From contig NZ_NQKW01000001.1 in assembly GCF_002252625.1 (NCBI RefSeq), positions 62,001-126,000 on the forward strand: a DNA stretch of 64,000 nucleotides, in the 5' to 3' direction. The position numbers were made by a program, and so were the translations under genes. The notes under the pieces were generated by a model that was given only the letters and a program-made list of their open reading frames with translations, had not been told where the DNA came from and searched no databases. Of this stretch, positions 50,792-60,779 are shown piece after piece. Numbering within the stretch: the first letter of the stretch is position 1; the number at the start of each line of letters is the position of its first letter. The DNA is from Synechococcus sp. 1G10 (GTDB lineage Bacteria > Cyanobacteriota > Cyanobacteriia > PCC-6307 > Cyanobiaceae).

Positions 50792-53422
50792 TCAGGCCAG
50801 CACCGGCAATCTGGCCGGTTCGGCCTGCTTGAAGCGCAGCCGAGGCGGCTCCGCAGCGGTCTCCACGTCCACCGCGATCGTGCTGCCCTCGGGGAAGGTG
50901 CCGGCCAGGATCGCCTTGGCGATCGGGGTTTCCAGCTGACGCTGGATCGCACGCTTCAGAGGCCGGGCGCCGTAGACTGGGTCGTAGCCCACGGCGGCCA
51001 GCCAGTCGAGCGCTTCGCCGTTGAGCTCCAGGCCCAGCTTGCGGTCGTCGAGGCGCAGACGCAGCCGCTGCACCTGCAGCTCCACGATCTGGCGCAGTTC
51101 CTCCTGCCGGAGTGAGTGGAAGATGATCGATTCATCCAGGCGGTTGAGGAACTCGGGCCGGAAGTGACCGCGCAGGGCGTCGTTCACGCGGCGCTCCATC
51201 TCGCCGTGGCGGGCTGGATCACCGGCCAGATCGAGGATCGAGGCGCTGCCGATGTTGCTGGTGAGGATCAGCACTGTGTTGGTGAAATCCACCGTGCGGC
51301 CCTGCCCGTCGGTGACGCGGCCGTCATCGAGGATCTGCAGCATCACGTTGAACACATCGGGGTGGGCCTTCTCCACCTCGTCGAACAGGATCACCGCATA
51401 GGGCCGGCGCCGCACCGCTTCGGTGAGCTGGCCGCCCTCCTCATAGCCCACATAGCCCGGAGGCGCTCCGATCAGGCGGCTGACGGCGTGCTTCTCCATG
51501 TATTCGCTCATGTCGATGCGCACCATGGCGTCGTCGCTGTCAAACAGCTGGGCGGCCAGGGCCTTGGAGAGCTCCGTTTTGCCCACACCGGTTGGGCCAA
51601 GGAACAGGAAGCTGGCGATCGGCCGGTTGGGATCACTCAGCCCGGCGCGGGAGCGCTGGATCGCATCAGCCACGGCGGTCACCGCCTGCTCCTGACCGAT
51701 CACGCGAGTGTGCAGTTCATCTTCGAGGTGCAGCAGTTTCTCCATCTCGCTCTGCACCAGCCGGCTCACTGGGATGCCGGTCCACTTGGCGATCACCTCG
51801 GCGATGTCGTCTTCAGTGACCTCCTCGCGCAGCAGCGTTTTCTCGCCATCGCCGGCATTGAGCTCGGCCTCCTTGGCCGCCAGCTTCTTGTTCAGCTCCG
51901 CCAGGGTGCCGTATTCCAGCTCGGCGGCCTTGTTGAGGTCGTACTGGCGCTTGGCCTGCTCCACCTGCAGCTGCACCTGCTCGATTTCCTCCTTGATGGC
52001 GCTGAGCTCATCGATCGCCCCCTTCTCCTGCTGCCACTGGGCATTGAGGGTGCTCTGCTGCTCGCTCAGATCGGCCAACTCCTTCTCCAGGCGCTCCAGC
52101 CTGTCCTTGCTGGCGGAATCGGATTCACGCCCCAGCGAGAGTTTCTCCATCTCCAGCTGCAGGATGCGGCGGTCGAGTTCATCGATCGCCTCCGGCTTGG
52201 AGGTGATCACCATCTTCAGCCGCGCGGCTGATTCATCCATCAGGTCGATCGCCTTATCCGGCAGGAAACGATCGGCGATGTAGCGGCTGGAGAGCACCGC
52301 CGCCGCCACCAGGGCGTTGTCGGCGATGCGCACACCGTGGTGCACCTCATAGCGCTCCTTGAGGCCACGCAGGATCGAGATCGTGTCTTCCACCGTGGGC
52401 TGATCCACGAACACCTGCTGGAAGCGGCGCTCCAGGGCGGGATCCTTCTCGATGTGCTGGCGGTGCTCATCAAGGGTGGTGGCACCGATGCAGCGCAGTT
52501 CGCCGCGGGCCAGCATCGGCTTGAGCAGGTTGCTGGCATCCATCGAGCCGCCGGCCGCGCCGGCTCCCACCACGGTGTGGATCTCGTCGATGAACAGCAC
52601 GATCTGTCCTTCGCTTTCGGTCACCTCCTTGAGCACGGCCTTGAGCCGCTCCTCGAATTCACCGCGATACTTAGCCCCGGCGATCAGGGCGCCCATATCA
52701 AGGGCGATCAGCTGACGGTTCTGCAGGGCCTGGGGCACATCCCCGTTCACGATCCGCTGGGCCAGGCCCTCCACGATCGCGGTCTTGCCCACACCGGGTT
52801 CACCGATCAGCACCGGGTTGTTCTTGGTGCGGCGCGAGAGGATCTGAATCGTGCGGCGGATCTCCTCATCCCGGCCGATCACCGGATCAAGCTTGCCGTC
52901 CTTGGCGGCCTGGGTGAGATCGCGGCCGTACTTCTCCAGGGATTCGTAGGTGCCTTCTGGGTTCTGGTCAGTCACGCTCTGGTTGCCACGCACGGATTGA
53001 ACGGCATCTTTGAGTTTGTCAGCGTTGGTTCCCGCCTGGGAGAGCAGCTGCTTGCCGCAGCGGTCGTCGATCGCCAGGGCCAGCAGCAGATGCTCGATCG
53101 AGATGAAGCTGTCGCCATAGCTGGCCTTGAGCTGCTCGGCCTGATCGAGCACGCTGTTGAGCCCCTTGCCCAGAAACACGTTCTCGGGCGCCGCGCCGAG
53201 GCTCGGCTGGCGTGAGATGTAGGCCTCCACCGCCTGGCTCAGGGCCGCCACATCAACGCCGGCCTTCTCGAGAATGCGGCTGGCCAGTCCGGGCTGGCTG
53301 AGCAGGCTGGCGAACAGGTGCTCGCTCTCCAGTTGCTGCTGCTTGCGCTGCTGGGCCAGCTGCTGGGCGGCCACGACGGCGCCCCAGGCCTTCTCCGTGA
53401 ATGCTTCGGCGGTGGGATGCAT
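50792..53422 (-). CDS. clpB: Chaperone ClpB (disaggregase)
   Basis: A full-length 876-residue ClpB. The N-domain is followed by AAA-1 with GEPGVGKTA, a long coiled-coil middle domain (residues 410-520, with [11 protein letters not shown] and [12 protein letters not shown]) and AAA-2 with GPTGVGKTE and [27 protein letters not shown]. It lacks the ClpP-binding loop of ClpA/C types, as expected. With DnaK it dissolves protein aggregates after heat stress. Start ATG 53422. Confidence 0.98.
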   Translation of the reverse strand: MHPTAEAFTEKAWGAVVAAQQLAQQRKQQQLESEHLFASLLSQPGLASRILEKAGVDVAALSQAVEAYISRQPSLGAAPENVFLGKGLNSVLDQAEQLKASYGDSFISIEHLLLALAIDDRCGKQLLSQAGTNADKLKDAVQSVRGNQSVTDQNPEGTYESLEKYGRDLTQAAKDGKLDPVIGRDEEIRRTIQILSRRTKNNPVLIGEPGVGKTAIVEGLAQRIVNGDVPQALQNRQLIALDMGALIAGAKYRGEFEERLKAVLKEVTESEGQIVLFIDEIHTVVGAGAAGGSMDASNLLKPMLARGELRCIGATTLDEHRQHIEKDPALERRFQQVFVDQPTVEDTISILRGLKERYEVHHGVRIADNALVAAAVLSSRYIADRFLPDKAIDLMDESAARLKMVITSKPEAIDELDRRILQLEMEKLSLGRESDSASKDRLERLEKELADLSEQQSTLNAQWQQEKGAIDELSAIKEEIEQVQLQVEQAKRQYDLNKAAELEYGTLAELNKKLAAKEAELNAGDGEKTLLREEVTEDDIAEVIAKWTGIPVSRLVQSEMEKLLHLEDELHTRVIGQEQAVTAVADAIQRSRAGLSDPNRPIASFLFLGPTGVGKTELSKALAAQLFDSDDAMVRIDMSEYMEKHAVSRLIGAPPGYVGYEEGGQLTEAVRRRPYAVILFDEVEKAHPDVFNVMLQILDDGRVTDGQGRTVDFTNTVLILTSNIGSASILDLAGDPARHGEMERRVNDALRGHFRPEFLNRLDESIIFHSLRQEELRQIVELQVQRLRLRLDDRKLGLELNGEALDWLAAVGYDPVYGARPLKRAIQRQLETPIAKAILAGTFPEGSTIAVDVETAAEPPRLRFKQAEPARLPVLA

Positions 53423-53573
53423 GCCTGTTCTCCTCTCTGATCAGTTCTCAGAGAACGCTATGAACAGAAAGCCGGCCAGCACAGGATGGGCAGGCCGAAA
53501 CAATTGGCGAATCAACCGAACGGCGCGGGCCGGGCCTGTCCTTAACTTCACTTCTATTCCCTGCCCCTACCAG

Positions 53574-54065
53574 ATGACGATGCCGATACCGATGACCAGG
53601 CCCCGGCCCCTTGCCGCGCTGGCGGCCCTCTCCCTGCTGGGCGCAGGCCTGGCCCCCGGCGCTGCAGCCGCCAGTTGCACCTATCTGCCGGCGGTGGGGG
53701 GAGGCACCAGCGTCAGCAAGTCGATCCAGTTGAACGGCCCCCTGGTGTTTCCCTTCGGCCGCACCAACTTCAACACCGATTTCACGGTGAACCGGGCCTA
53801 CTCCAGCTACAAGGTGAACTTCAAATCCACCTCCACGGAGCGCGGTCCCTACCCCATCCAAGCCTATCTCAAGTTCAGCGACGGCAGCAACTTGCAGGTG
53901 GTGAATGAAACCCTCGATGCACCCCCTGGCCTGTTTCGTCAGTTCGGCCCTTTCTACCCTCCGGCCGGCAAACTTGTCAGCCAGGTGAATGTGAAGGTGG
54001 GTACGGGCTACAACGCCAACGCCACCGGCTTCAGCTACACGATTTCAGTGTTCGGCTGCCGCTGA
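53574..54065 (+). CDS. Exported beta-rich hypothetical protein, 163 aa
   Basis: ATG 53574 starts a signal peptide with an RPRPLAALAALSLLG core ending at AAA-SCTY. The mature part is rich in Asn, Thr, Tyr and Gly (TNFNTDFTVNRAYSSYKVNF, GTGYNANATGFSYTISVFGC) with one Cys near each end, which may pair. It looks like a secreted beta-sandwich. No family recognised. Confidence 0.7.
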   Translation: MTMPIPMTRPRPLAALAALSLLGAGLAPGAAAASCTYLPAVGGGTSVSKSIQLNGPLVFPFGRTNFNTDFTVNRAYSSYKVNFKSTSTERGPYPIQAYLKFSDGSNLQVVNETLDAPPGLFRQFGPFYPPAGKLVSQVNVKVGTGYNANATGFSYTISVFGCR

Positions 54066-54116
54066 AGCCCAAGTCGCCATGATGTCGCCATGTCAGGCCG
54101 CGGGCCCAGAGCAGGG

Positions 54117-54323
54117 ATGAGCAACGAGGAGAGGGAGGCTCTGGTGCTGCGCCTGGTGCAGGAATCGCGCGACTTCGAGGGCACCAGCAAGGATCCGGAG
54201 CGCAATTGCTGGCTGGTGGTGCACCGCCATGCCCATGGGGTGCTGCCCAGCGAGTACGACATCCGCGACGTCCCCGAAGACCTCTACCTGGAGGTGCTCT
54301 TCAGGCGCCGCTCGCTCAGCTGA
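54117..54323 (+). CDS. Small cytoplasmic hypothetical protein, 68 aa
   Basis: ATG 54117 (alternative 54090) gives a charged protein, EEREALVLRLVQESRDFEGTSKDPERNCWLVVHRHAHG. The sequence is protein-like throughout and ends LEVLFRRRSLS. The stop overlaps the end of the converging Nif11-like gene. No family recognised. Confidence 0.55.
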   Translation: MSNEEREALVLRLVQESRDFEGTSKDPERNCWLVVHRHAHGVLPSEYDIRDVPEDLYLEVLFRRRSLS

Positions 54324-54573
54324 CCCTTCGTCCAGTCACCGAGCCCAGCAGATCGGCCACGGGCTGGATCCGCGACTGCTGCAGGAAGCGGGAGGCCGCC
54401 TCCGCTGCACTGGCCTGCTCCAGATCGGCCCACTCGATCGGGTAACCCAAGGTTCTGGCGCGCTCGATAAGCCGCTCCCAGGGCCGCTCCTGATCTCCCA
54501 GCCGCAGCAGGGCCCTGAGCCTCGGTTGCCGCTCGGCGTCGGCCACCAGCCGCCGCAGTTGCTCCATCGACAT
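54316..54573 (-). CDS. Nif11-like domain protein, 85 aa
   Basis: ATG 54573 begins SMEQLRRLVADAERQPRLRALLRL, and further on RARTLGYPIEWADLEQA, the pattern of the Nif11 family (also the leader domain of some ribosomal peptides). There is no double-Gly cleavage site or peptide core at the C-terminus, so a precursor role is unlikely. It lies downstream of petJ, after a terminator. Confidence 0.55.
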   Translation of the reverse strand: MSMEQLRRLVADAERQPRLRALLRLGDQERPWERLIERARTLGYPIEWADLEQASAAEAASRFLQQSRIQPVADLLGSVTGRRVS

Positions 54574-54646
54574 CACCACCGTCGCGTCGGTCGAATCCAG
54601 CCTCGCCTTGCCCAGCGGGATTGACCAGCGGGCGAACACAAACCAC

Positions 54647-54673
54647 AAAAAAACCACCCCGTGGCGGGGGTGG
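54647..54673 (-). terminator. Rho-independent terminator after petJ
   Basis: On the minus strand a 7-base GC-rich stem (54667-54673 with 54654-54660, 6-base loop) is followed by seven T. It lies about 30 bases after the petJ stop. Confidence 0.85.
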
Positions 54674-54703
54674 CGGATGGAAATCAGAGCCGAAGGCCCT
54701 TGA

Positions 54704-55045
54704 TCAGGTCCAGCCCTTGGCGGCCATTTCCTCGATGTAGGAGGCCACATCGGCGATGTCGGTTTCGCTGAGCTTGCCGCCGAACGCCGGCATGGCGTTC
54801 TTGCCGTTGGTGACCTGATAGGCGATAGCCGCTTCGTGACCACTGCTGTAGTTGGCCAGATAGGCCTCGAGCGCCTCGGCCTTGAGCGTGCGCTCGGCGT
54901 TCACCACATTGCCGCCGCCCATGTGGCAGGCGGCGCAGTTGGCGGAGAAGATCTGCCCGCCATGGGCGGCGTCGGCGGCGAAGCTGGGGGCTGCACCCAG
55001 CAACAGGGCCAGGCAGACGGCGAAGAATGAAAGCAGGCGACGCAT
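54704..55045 (-). CDS. petJ: Cytochrome c6
   Basis: ATG 55045 gives 113 residues: signal peptide (1-23, SFA-ADA), then CAACH (C37, C40, H41) for covalent haem and M85 (KNAMPAFGG) as the sixth ligand. Soluble in the thylakoid lumen, it carries electrons from cytochrome b6f to photosystem I or to the terminal oxidase, as an alternative to plastocyanin. It lies just downstream of petE and ends at a strong terminator. Confidence 0.95.
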   Translation of the reverse strand: MRRLLSFFAVCLALLLGAAPSFAADAAHGGQIFSANCAACHMGGGNVVNAERTLKAEALEAYLANYSSGHEAAIAYQVTNGKNAMPAFGGKLSETDIADVASYIEEMAAKGWT

Positions 55046-55141
55046 CAGGGAGGCGAGCAATGGAGCGGGCAACCAGTCAAAAATAGAGTCCCGGAGTCGG
55101 CAAAGCGCCGGCTGCGGGAGTGGATGAAACAATCTCGTCAC

Positions 55142-55159
55142 TGAGGCCCAGGGGCCTCA
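55142..55159 (-). terminator. Hairpin at the petE stop codon
   Basis: Eight-base perfect stem (55142-55149 with 55152-55159, 2-base loop) overlaps the petE stop. No T-run follows on the minus strand, so it may stabilise the mRNA end or attenuate read-through into petJ rather than terminate fully. Confidence 0.45.
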
Positions 55160-55549
55160 CTCCACGATCACCTTGCCCACCATGCCGGCACCGCGGTGGG
55201 GCTCGCACCAGTAGTTGTAGCTGCCGGCCTGCTCAAAGGTTTCATCCCAGCTTTCGCCAGGCGCAAAGGCCAGGGCGGTGTGGCTGAGTTCCTCGTGACC
55301 ATCGAAGACGGCGTTGTGGGGGGCCAGGTTGTTGTTCACGAAGCGGATCGTGTCCCCCTTGTTGATCGTGACCACGCTGGGCTCGAAAGCCAGCATGCCG
55401 CCGTCGGTGCCGAGCTTCACCTCAACGGTGGCGGCCTCAGCCGGCAGGACCGAACTGAAGCTCACCAGCACCAGCAGGGCCCCGAGCAGGGCAGAAGTGG
55501 CCATGGCCTTGATGAGGCGAGCTGCGGAGGCCTGCAGAGCTTGAACCAT
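55157..55549 (-). CDS. petE: Plastocyanin
   Basis: A 130-residue precursor with a signal peptide to about residue 39 (AEA-AT). All four copper ligands are present: H78 (LAPHNAVF), C115, H118 and M123 (YWCEPHRGAGMVG). It carries electrons from cytochrome b6f to photosystem I in the lumen. AGGA stands 8 bases before ATG 55549. In many cyanobacteria copper decides between petE and petJ expression; here they are adjacent, with a hairpin between them. Confidence 0.97.
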   Translation of the reverse strand: MVQALQASAARLIKAMATSALLGALLVLVSFSSVLPAEAATVEVKLGTDGGMLAFEPSVVTINKGDTIRFVNNNLAPHNAVFDGHEELSHTALAFAPGESWDETFEQAGSYNYWCEPHRGAGMVGKVIVE

Positions 55550-55586
55550 CAGGTTTTCCTAACACTGATGACAATTTACTGCGTAT

Positions 55587-56591
55587 TCAGATAGCGCCGC
55601 GGTGGGGCAGCCCCGCCAGCTCGAACACCGCCTCCAGGGAGGGGGCATGGCTCACCAGCTCAAAGCGCTCCGGCGGGCTCACCGGCTCATGAACGAAGTG
55701 CCGCTGGCGGATGCTGAAGCGGTCCCAGGCGTTCACCTCGATCGGCAGCACGCGGATCAGGGCTTCAATCCACCAGCCATTGAGAGCCAGTCCCAGCGGC
55801 GGCCGCCAGCTGCGGCGCCAGCGGCAGAGCCGGCTCACGGTGTCATCGACCGTGACCGACGGTTGGCCCAGCACCAGCCGGCGCAGCGGCCCCTGATTCG
55901 GCTCTGGATTGGGCTGGTGGGGGTTCAGTGCCAAATGGGCGCAGACCAGGGCGATGTCGGCAGCATGGATGAAGTGGAAGCTGGCCTCGGCCCGCAGCCA
56001 CTTCGCCAGCCAAAGCCAGCGCACCGCCTCCTTCAGGCCCGCCGTGAGATAGCTGGTGGGGTGGGAATCGCCAGGACCGACCGAGCCGCCGAACACCAGC
56101 GTGGGGAAGACCGCCACGATCCGCTCGGCCAGGGGATGGCTCTCCAGTTGCTGCAGGCAGAGGGCCTTGGTCTGGATGTACTCGGTGCCGTAGGCGGCCG
56201 CTTCCGGCAGCAGCTGCAGCTGCCGGTCGAGAATGCTGGCGGTGGAGAAGTAGATGATCTGCTCCAGCCGCTCGGGATCGAGCCGGCTCAGCAGCTCCTT
56301 GACGGCCACCACGTTCACCTGCTGGGCCCGCTCCGGGTCGCCCCAGGCGGTGGCGGTGTGGATCACCCGGGTGGCCGAGGCGATCTCTGCGGCGTGGGGC
56401 GCCTGATCACGCAGATCGCCCACCAGCAGGGTGATGCGCGGATGCTGCCTGGGCACGGCCGTGAGCTTGGCGGGATCCCGGAGCCAGAGCAGCAGCTCGG
56501 CATCGGAGCTGGCCAGCAGCTGCTCAGCGATGGCCTGACCGACGCAGCCGCTCGCTCCGGTGATCAGGATGCGGGCAGGACGGCCGCTCAA
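55587..56591 (-). CDS. NAD-dependent epimerase/dehydratase-family protein
   Basis: The start is TTG 56591, overlapping the hemE stop as TTGA. The Rossmann motif [10 protein letters not shown] lies at residues 9-18, GDLRD and a HTAT segment follow, and the catalytic Tyr lies in [13 protein letters not shown] (YxxxK-like spacing is atypical). Length 334. Extended SDRs of this type often act on sugars or tetrapyrrole-like substrates; being coupled to hemE does not prove a link. It precedes petE. Confidence 0.8.
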   Translation of the reverse strand: MSGRPARILITGASGCVGQAIAEQLLASSDAELLLWLRDPAKLTAVPRQHPRITLLVGDLRDQAPHAAEIASATRVIHTATAWGDPERAQQVNVVAVKELLSRLDPERLEQIIYFSTASILDRQLQLLPEAAAYGTEYIQTKALCLQQLESHPLAERIVAVFPTLVFGGSVGPGDSHPTSYLTAGLKEAVRWLWLAKWLRAEASFHFIHAADIALVCAHLALNPHQPNPEPNQGPLRRLVLGQPSVTVDDTVSRLCRWRRSWRPPLGLALNGWWIEALIRVLPIEVNAWDRFSIRQRHFVHEPVSPPERFELVSHAPSLEAVFELAGLPHRGAI

Positions 56592-57646
56592 ACAGCTGCT
56601 CCCAACAGCTCGTTCACTGACTTGCCAGCCTCGAAGAACACCCGGGCGTTCTCTTCGGGCGTGCCCGGCAGGATCCCATGGCCGAGGTTGAGGATGTGGC
56701 GGCGGCCGCGGGCCTTGAGCACGGTATCGACGATGCGCTCGCGGATCGCCTGCGGAGTGCCGAACAGCAGACCGGGATCCACATTGCCCTGCACCCCCAG
56801 GTGCTGGGGCAGGCGGGCACAACCGTCGGCCATGTCCACGGTCCAGTCGAGGGAGATGAAATCAACGCCGGTTCTGGCCATCCGCTCCAGCACACCGGCG
56901 CTGCCGGAGATGTAGAGAATCAGGGGGGTGTCGGGGTGCTTCGCTTTCACCTGATCCACTACCCGTTTCTGATACGGAGCGGCGAACACGTCGTAGTCGA
57001 TCGGGCTGAGCTGACCCGCCCAGGAATCGAACAGCTGCACCACCTGGGCGCCGCTTTCAATCTGATAGCTCACGTAGGCGGCGATCGAATCGGCCAGGTG
57101 AGTGAGCAGGCGATGCAGCAGCACCGGCTCCTGGAACGCCATCGCCTTGATCACGGCGTAGTTCTTGCTGCTCTTGCCCTCCACCGCATAGGCGGCCAGG
57201 GTCCAGGGGGCCCCCACGAAGCCCAGCACCGCCGCCTCGTTGCACACGCTCTGGCGCAGCCGGCCCAGCACCTCGCCCACGAACGGAAGCGAAGCCGCCG
57301 CATCTAGGGGCCGCAGCGCCTCAACCTGGGCCAGGCTGCGGATCGGCGGATCAATGATTGGTCCCTTGCTCTCGATGATGTCGAAATCAATCCCCATTCC
57401 CGGCAGGGGCGTGAGGATGTCGGAGAAGAGAATCACCCCATCGGGTTGAAAGGCCCGATACGGCTGCATCGAAATCTCATAGGAGAGATCAGGCTGCTCC
57501 GAACGTTCCCTGAAGCCGGGATGTCGGTCGCGCAAGTCGCGGTAGACCTTCATGTAGCGCCCGGCCTGGCGCATCATCCAGACCGGTGGACGCTCCACCT
57601 GCTCACCTCGGGCGGCGCGCAGCAGCAGGGGGAGCGAGTCGGCCAT
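56588..57646 (-). CDS. hemE: Uroporphyrinogen decarboxylase
   Basis: HemE converts uroporphyrinogen III to coproporphyrinogen III, a shared step of haem and chlorophyll synthesis. The 352-residue protein has [19 protein letters not shown] with the substrate-binding Arg pair, [32 protein letters not shown] and the [13 protein letters not shown] ending with the active-site His. It starts 26 bases after glgB and overlaps the epimerase start. Confidence 0.98.
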   Translation of the reverse strand: MADSLPLLLRAARGEQVERPPVWMMRQAGRYMKVYRDLRDRHPGFRERSEQPDLSYEISMQPYRAFQPDGVILFSDILTPLPGMGIDFDIIESKGPIIDPPIRSLAQVEALRPLDAAASLPFVGEVLGRLRQSVCNEAAVLGFVGAPWTLAAYAVEGKSSKNYAVIKAMAFQEPVLLHRLLTHLADSIAAYVSYQIESGAQVVQLFDSWAGQLSPIDYDVFAAPYQKRVVDQVKAKHPDTPLILYISGSAGVLERMARTGVDFISLDWTVDMADGCARLPQHLGVQGNVDPGLLFGTPQAIRERIVDTVLKARGRRHILNLGHGILPGTPEENARVFFEAGKSVNELLGAAV

Positions 57647-57672
57647 GGGTGAAGGGAATGCCAGGGGCGAAC

Positions 57673-59982
57673 CTACCCGAGAGCCCCGCCCGTTTCGGCG
57701 GCTTCGTCACAGACGACCTGGCTCCTGACCGGGTCGAGCTTCAGCACCAGCACGCCCAGGGGCGGCAGGCAGAGGTCGAGCGACTGGTCGTAGCCATGGA
57801 CCGCCCAGTCCTCGCTGAATTTGCCACCCAGGTTGCCGAGGTTGCTGCCGCCGTAGCGGCTGCTGTCGGTGTTGAAGACTTCAGCGTAGTAGCCCTCCAT
57901 GGGCACCCCGATCCGGTAATGGGAGTGGCTCTGGGGCGTGAAGTTGGCCACCACCACCACGCAGCTGCCGGTGAGGCTCTCGCGGCGCATGAAGCTGATC
58001 ACCGAATGGCGGCTGTCGCTGCAATCGATCCACTGGAAGCCGTAGTGATCGAAATCCTCCCTCCACAGGGCCGGCTCCTCGCGGTAGAAGCGATTGAGGT
58101 CGTCGACCAGATTGCGCAGGCCTTGGTGGGCCTCGAACTGCAGCAGGTCCCACTGCAGGTCGCCCCAGACATTCCACTCGGAGCGCTGACCGAACTCCAT
58201 GCCCATGAAGATGGTCTTCTTGCCCGGGTGCGTCCACATGTAGGCGAGCAGGGCGCGCACATTGGCGAACTTCTGCCAGTCGTCGCCAGGCATCTTGTGC
58301 AGCAGATGGCTCTTGCCATGCACCACCTCATCGTGGCTGAGTGCCAGCATGAAGTTCTCGGTGTAGTGATACATGATCGAGAAGCTGACATTGTTCTGGT
58401 GGAACTGGCGGAACCAGGGATCCAGCTCGAAGTAATCGAGCATGTCGTGCATCCAGCCCATGTTCCACTTGAGGTTGAAGCCCAGACCACCCATGTCGGT
58501 GGGCTTGGTGACCATCGGCCAGGTGGTGGATTCCTCGGCGATCGAGAGGGCACCGGGGAAGTGATGGAACAGCACCGAATTGGCCTGCTGCAAGAAGCGC
58601 ACCGCTTCGAGGTTTTCGCGGCCGCCCTGTTCGTTGACCAGCCATTCGCCATCGGGGCGCAGGTAGTCGCGGTAGAGCATCGAGGCCACCGCATCCACCC
58701 GGATGCCGTCGATGTGGAACTCCTCGAACCAGAACACCAGGTTGGCCACGAGGAAGTTGCGCACCTCGTTGCGGCTGTAGTTGAAGATCAGCGTGCCCCA
58801 CTCCTTGTGCTCGCCGATGCGGGGATCGGCATGCTCATAGAGGTGGCAACCATCGAAGAACGCCAGGCCATGGCTGTCCTTGGGGAAGTGGCCGGGCACC
58901 CAGTCGAGGATCACCCCGATCCCTTCGGCGTGGCAGCGATCCACAAAGGCACGGAATTCATCCGGCGGGCCGAAGCGGCTGGTGGGGGCATACCAACCGG
59001 TCACCTGATAACCCCAGGAGCCATCGAAAGGATGCTCGGCGATCGGCATCAGCTCCAGATGGGTGAATCCCCGTTCCTTCACGTAGGGGATCAGCCGGTC
59101 GGCCAGCTCGGGATAGGTGAGCAGGCGCGCGCCGGGCTTGAGATCGGCGGCCGCCACCGGCGGCCTGGGGCTGCCATCGGCCTCGATGTAGGGCTGATCG
59201 GCCGGGCCATGCATCCAGCTGCCCAGGTGTAACTCATAAACCGAGATCGGCTGATCGAGGGGATCGCGGCCGTCTCGCTGCTCCAGCCAGGCCTGGTCGC
59301 CCCAGCGGTACTGACCCAGCTGGGCGACCACCGAGCCGGTCTGGGGGCGGATCTCGTGCTGGAAGCCGTAGGGATCCGCCTTCTGATAGCAGTGGCCCTC
59401 GGCCGAGCGCACCTCGTATTTGTAAATGGCTCCTGGTCTCAGCCCGGGCACGAACAGTTCCCAGATCCCCCCGATGCGCAGCTGCATCGGGTGATGGCGA
59501 CCATCCCAGCTGTTGAAGCCACCCAGCAGGGCTACGCTGCGGGCATTGGGTGCCCAGAGCGCGAACTGCACGCCGGCGATACCCTCGCGCTCGCAGGGGT
59601 GGGCGCCGAGACGGTGCCAGATGTGATGGTGGTTCCCCTCGGCGAAGAGATGGCGGTCGAGCTCCCCCATCCACTCCTCACGGAAGGCCCAGGGGTCGTG
59701 CTGCTGATGCTCGATGCCACCCCGCTGCACCCGGTACTCGTAGCGGCGGCCGGGGTCCTCGCTCAGCTCGACTTCAAAGATCCAGGGGTGGTTGGGCGTG
59801 GCCATCGGCAGGGCGCGGCCGTCGAGCACCAGGTCCACCTGGCTCGCCTCCGGCATCCAGGCCCTGACCACCCAGCCATCGCCATGGGGATGGGGTCCAA
59901 GCACGGCAAACGGATGGTCGTGCCGGCAGTCCTGAAGCCTCTGGCCGTCTTGGACCATCCATTCGAGGCTGGTGGAGGGCAT
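57673..59982 (-). CDS. glgB: 1,4-alpha-glucan branching enzyme
   Basis: GlgB forms alpha-1,6 branches in glycogen. The 769-residue protein has an N-terminal N1 region and CBM48 ([21 protein letters not shown]), then a GH13 barrel: nucleophile D430 in [11 protein letters not shown], acid E483 in IAEESTTWP, and LSHDEV. The D-E distance matches that of E. coli GlgB (D405/E458). The all-beta C domain ends at about 730. It is upstream of hemE in the same operon. Confidence 0.98.
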   Translation of the reverse strand: MPSTSLEWMVQDGQRLQDCRHDHPFAVLGPHPHGDGWVVRAWMPEASQVDLVLDGRALPMATPNHPWIFEVELSEDPGRRYEYRVQRGGIEHQQHDPWAFREEWMGELDRHLFAEGNHHHIWHRLGAHPCEREGIAGVQFALWAPNARSVALLGGFNSWDGRHHPMQLRIGGIWELFVPGLRPGAIYKYEVRSAEGHCYQKADPYGFQHEIRPQTGSVVAQLGQYRWGDQAWLEQRDGRDPLDQPISVYELHLGSWMHGPADQPYIEADGSPRPPVAAADLKPGARLLTYPELADRLIPYVKERGFTHLELMPIAEHPFDGSWGYQVTGWYAPTSRFGPPDEFRAFVDRCHAEGIGVILDWVPGHFPKDSHGLAFFDGCHLYEHADPRIGEHKEWGTLIFNYSRNEVRNFLVANLVFWFEEFHIDGIRVDAVASMLYRDYLRPDGEWLVNEQGGRENLEAVRFLQQANSVLFHHFPGALSIAEESTTWPMVTKPTDMGGLGFNLKWNMGWMHDMLDYFELDPWFRQFHQNNVSFSIMYHYTENFMLALSHDEVVHGKSHLLHKMPGDDWQKFANVRALLAYMWTHPGKKTIFMGMEFGQRSEWNVWGDLQWDLLQFEAHQGLRNLVDDLNRFYREEPALWREDFDHYGFQWIDCSDSRHSVISFMRRESLTGSCVVVVANFTPQSHSHYRIGVPMEGYYAEVFNTDSSRYGGSNLGNLGGKFSEDWAVHGYDQSLDLCLPPLGVLVLKLDPVRSQVVCDEAAETGGALG

Positions 59983-60038
59983 CGAGCATCGGCAGGCGAA
60001 ACGGGAGCTTAGGCCGGCCGATCCTGGGCCCCCATGGC

Positions 60039-60755
60039 TCAGGGCAACGGGGCGCCGGGCTGGGCGGGATCTTCAGGAAAATCAACGCCGATGATGTGTC
60101 CCTCGGGATCAAAGATCACGAAGAGGTTGTCAGTGACCCTCTGGAACTGGGTGGTGACGAGCACCAGCTGCTGGGGTCCCCCTTCACTGGCCACCACGGT
60201 TGAGCGCAGGCGCTGAAATGTGCCGGTGAGTTTCTCGAGATTCTTCCAGCGATTGAGCAGATCCTGGGGGCTGATCTCCTCCTGAAGACTCCGGATCAGC
60301 AGGCTGCGGGCCTCCACCACCCGGCCCTGGCTGAGAGCCGTGATGAAGTTGTTGGCGATCTGCCTGATCGGCGTGTCCTGCTGATCGAGTTCCCAGCCCA
60401 GCAGCCGGCCACGGCCATCGAGCACCAGCACCAGGGGCCGGCTGCCGCTGGTTCCCCTGAGTTCAGCCTCCACCGTGCTGTCATCGACCCCCGTCGACAC
60501 CTCAGTGATGCGGCTGCCGAGGATGGTCCCCTGCCGCTGCAGACGCTCCCGCACCCGCTCCACCGTGGTCAGCTTCTGCAGGTCGGGAGACAGCAGGTCA
60601 AACACGGCCTGACTGTCATTGCGCTTGAGAGCATCGAGCAACACCTGCCCTGCTGCTCTGGCCTGAGCGGGCTGCAGCGCGGAGGTGGCCAGTGCCCCGC
60701 CTCCCTGCAGTCCGCAGGCCAGGGCCATCGCCAGCAGAGGGACGCGCAGGTTCAC
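60039..60755 (-). CDS. Exported DUF3887-domain protein, two repeats
   Basis: A signal peptide (residues 1-24) is followed by two related alpha+beta (NTF2-like) repeats: residues 30-125 ([25 protein letters not shown]) and 130-230 ([21 protein letters not shown]). This is the DUF3887 type, known in cyanobacteria as a periplasmic helper domain without defined reaction. It sits between the CocE-like gene and glgB, with short gaps. Confidence 0.75.
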   Translation of the reverse strand: MNLRVPLLAMALACGLQGGGALATSALQPAQARAAGQVLLDALKRNDSQAVFDLLSPDLQKLTTVERVRERLQRQGTILGSRITEVSTGVDDSTVEAELRGTSGSRPLVLVLDGRGRLLGWELDQQDTPIRQIANNFITALSQGRVVEARSLLIRSLQEEISPQDLLNRWKNLEKLTGTFQRLRSTVVASEGGPQQLVLVTTQFQRVTDNLFVIFDPEGHIIGVDFPEDPAQPGAPLP

Positions 60756-60779
60756 GGAGGTGCGGGCGTTTGGGTCAGC

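Noticed and set aside
51116-52231. Long open frame on the plus strand within clpB
   Set aside because: Antisense shadow of a highly conserved gene in GC-rich DNA; the product is Gly/His/Leu-skewed with no domain.
57586-59232. 548-codon open frame on the plus strand
   Set aside because: Antisense to glgB; the glgB catalytic residues fix the true strand.
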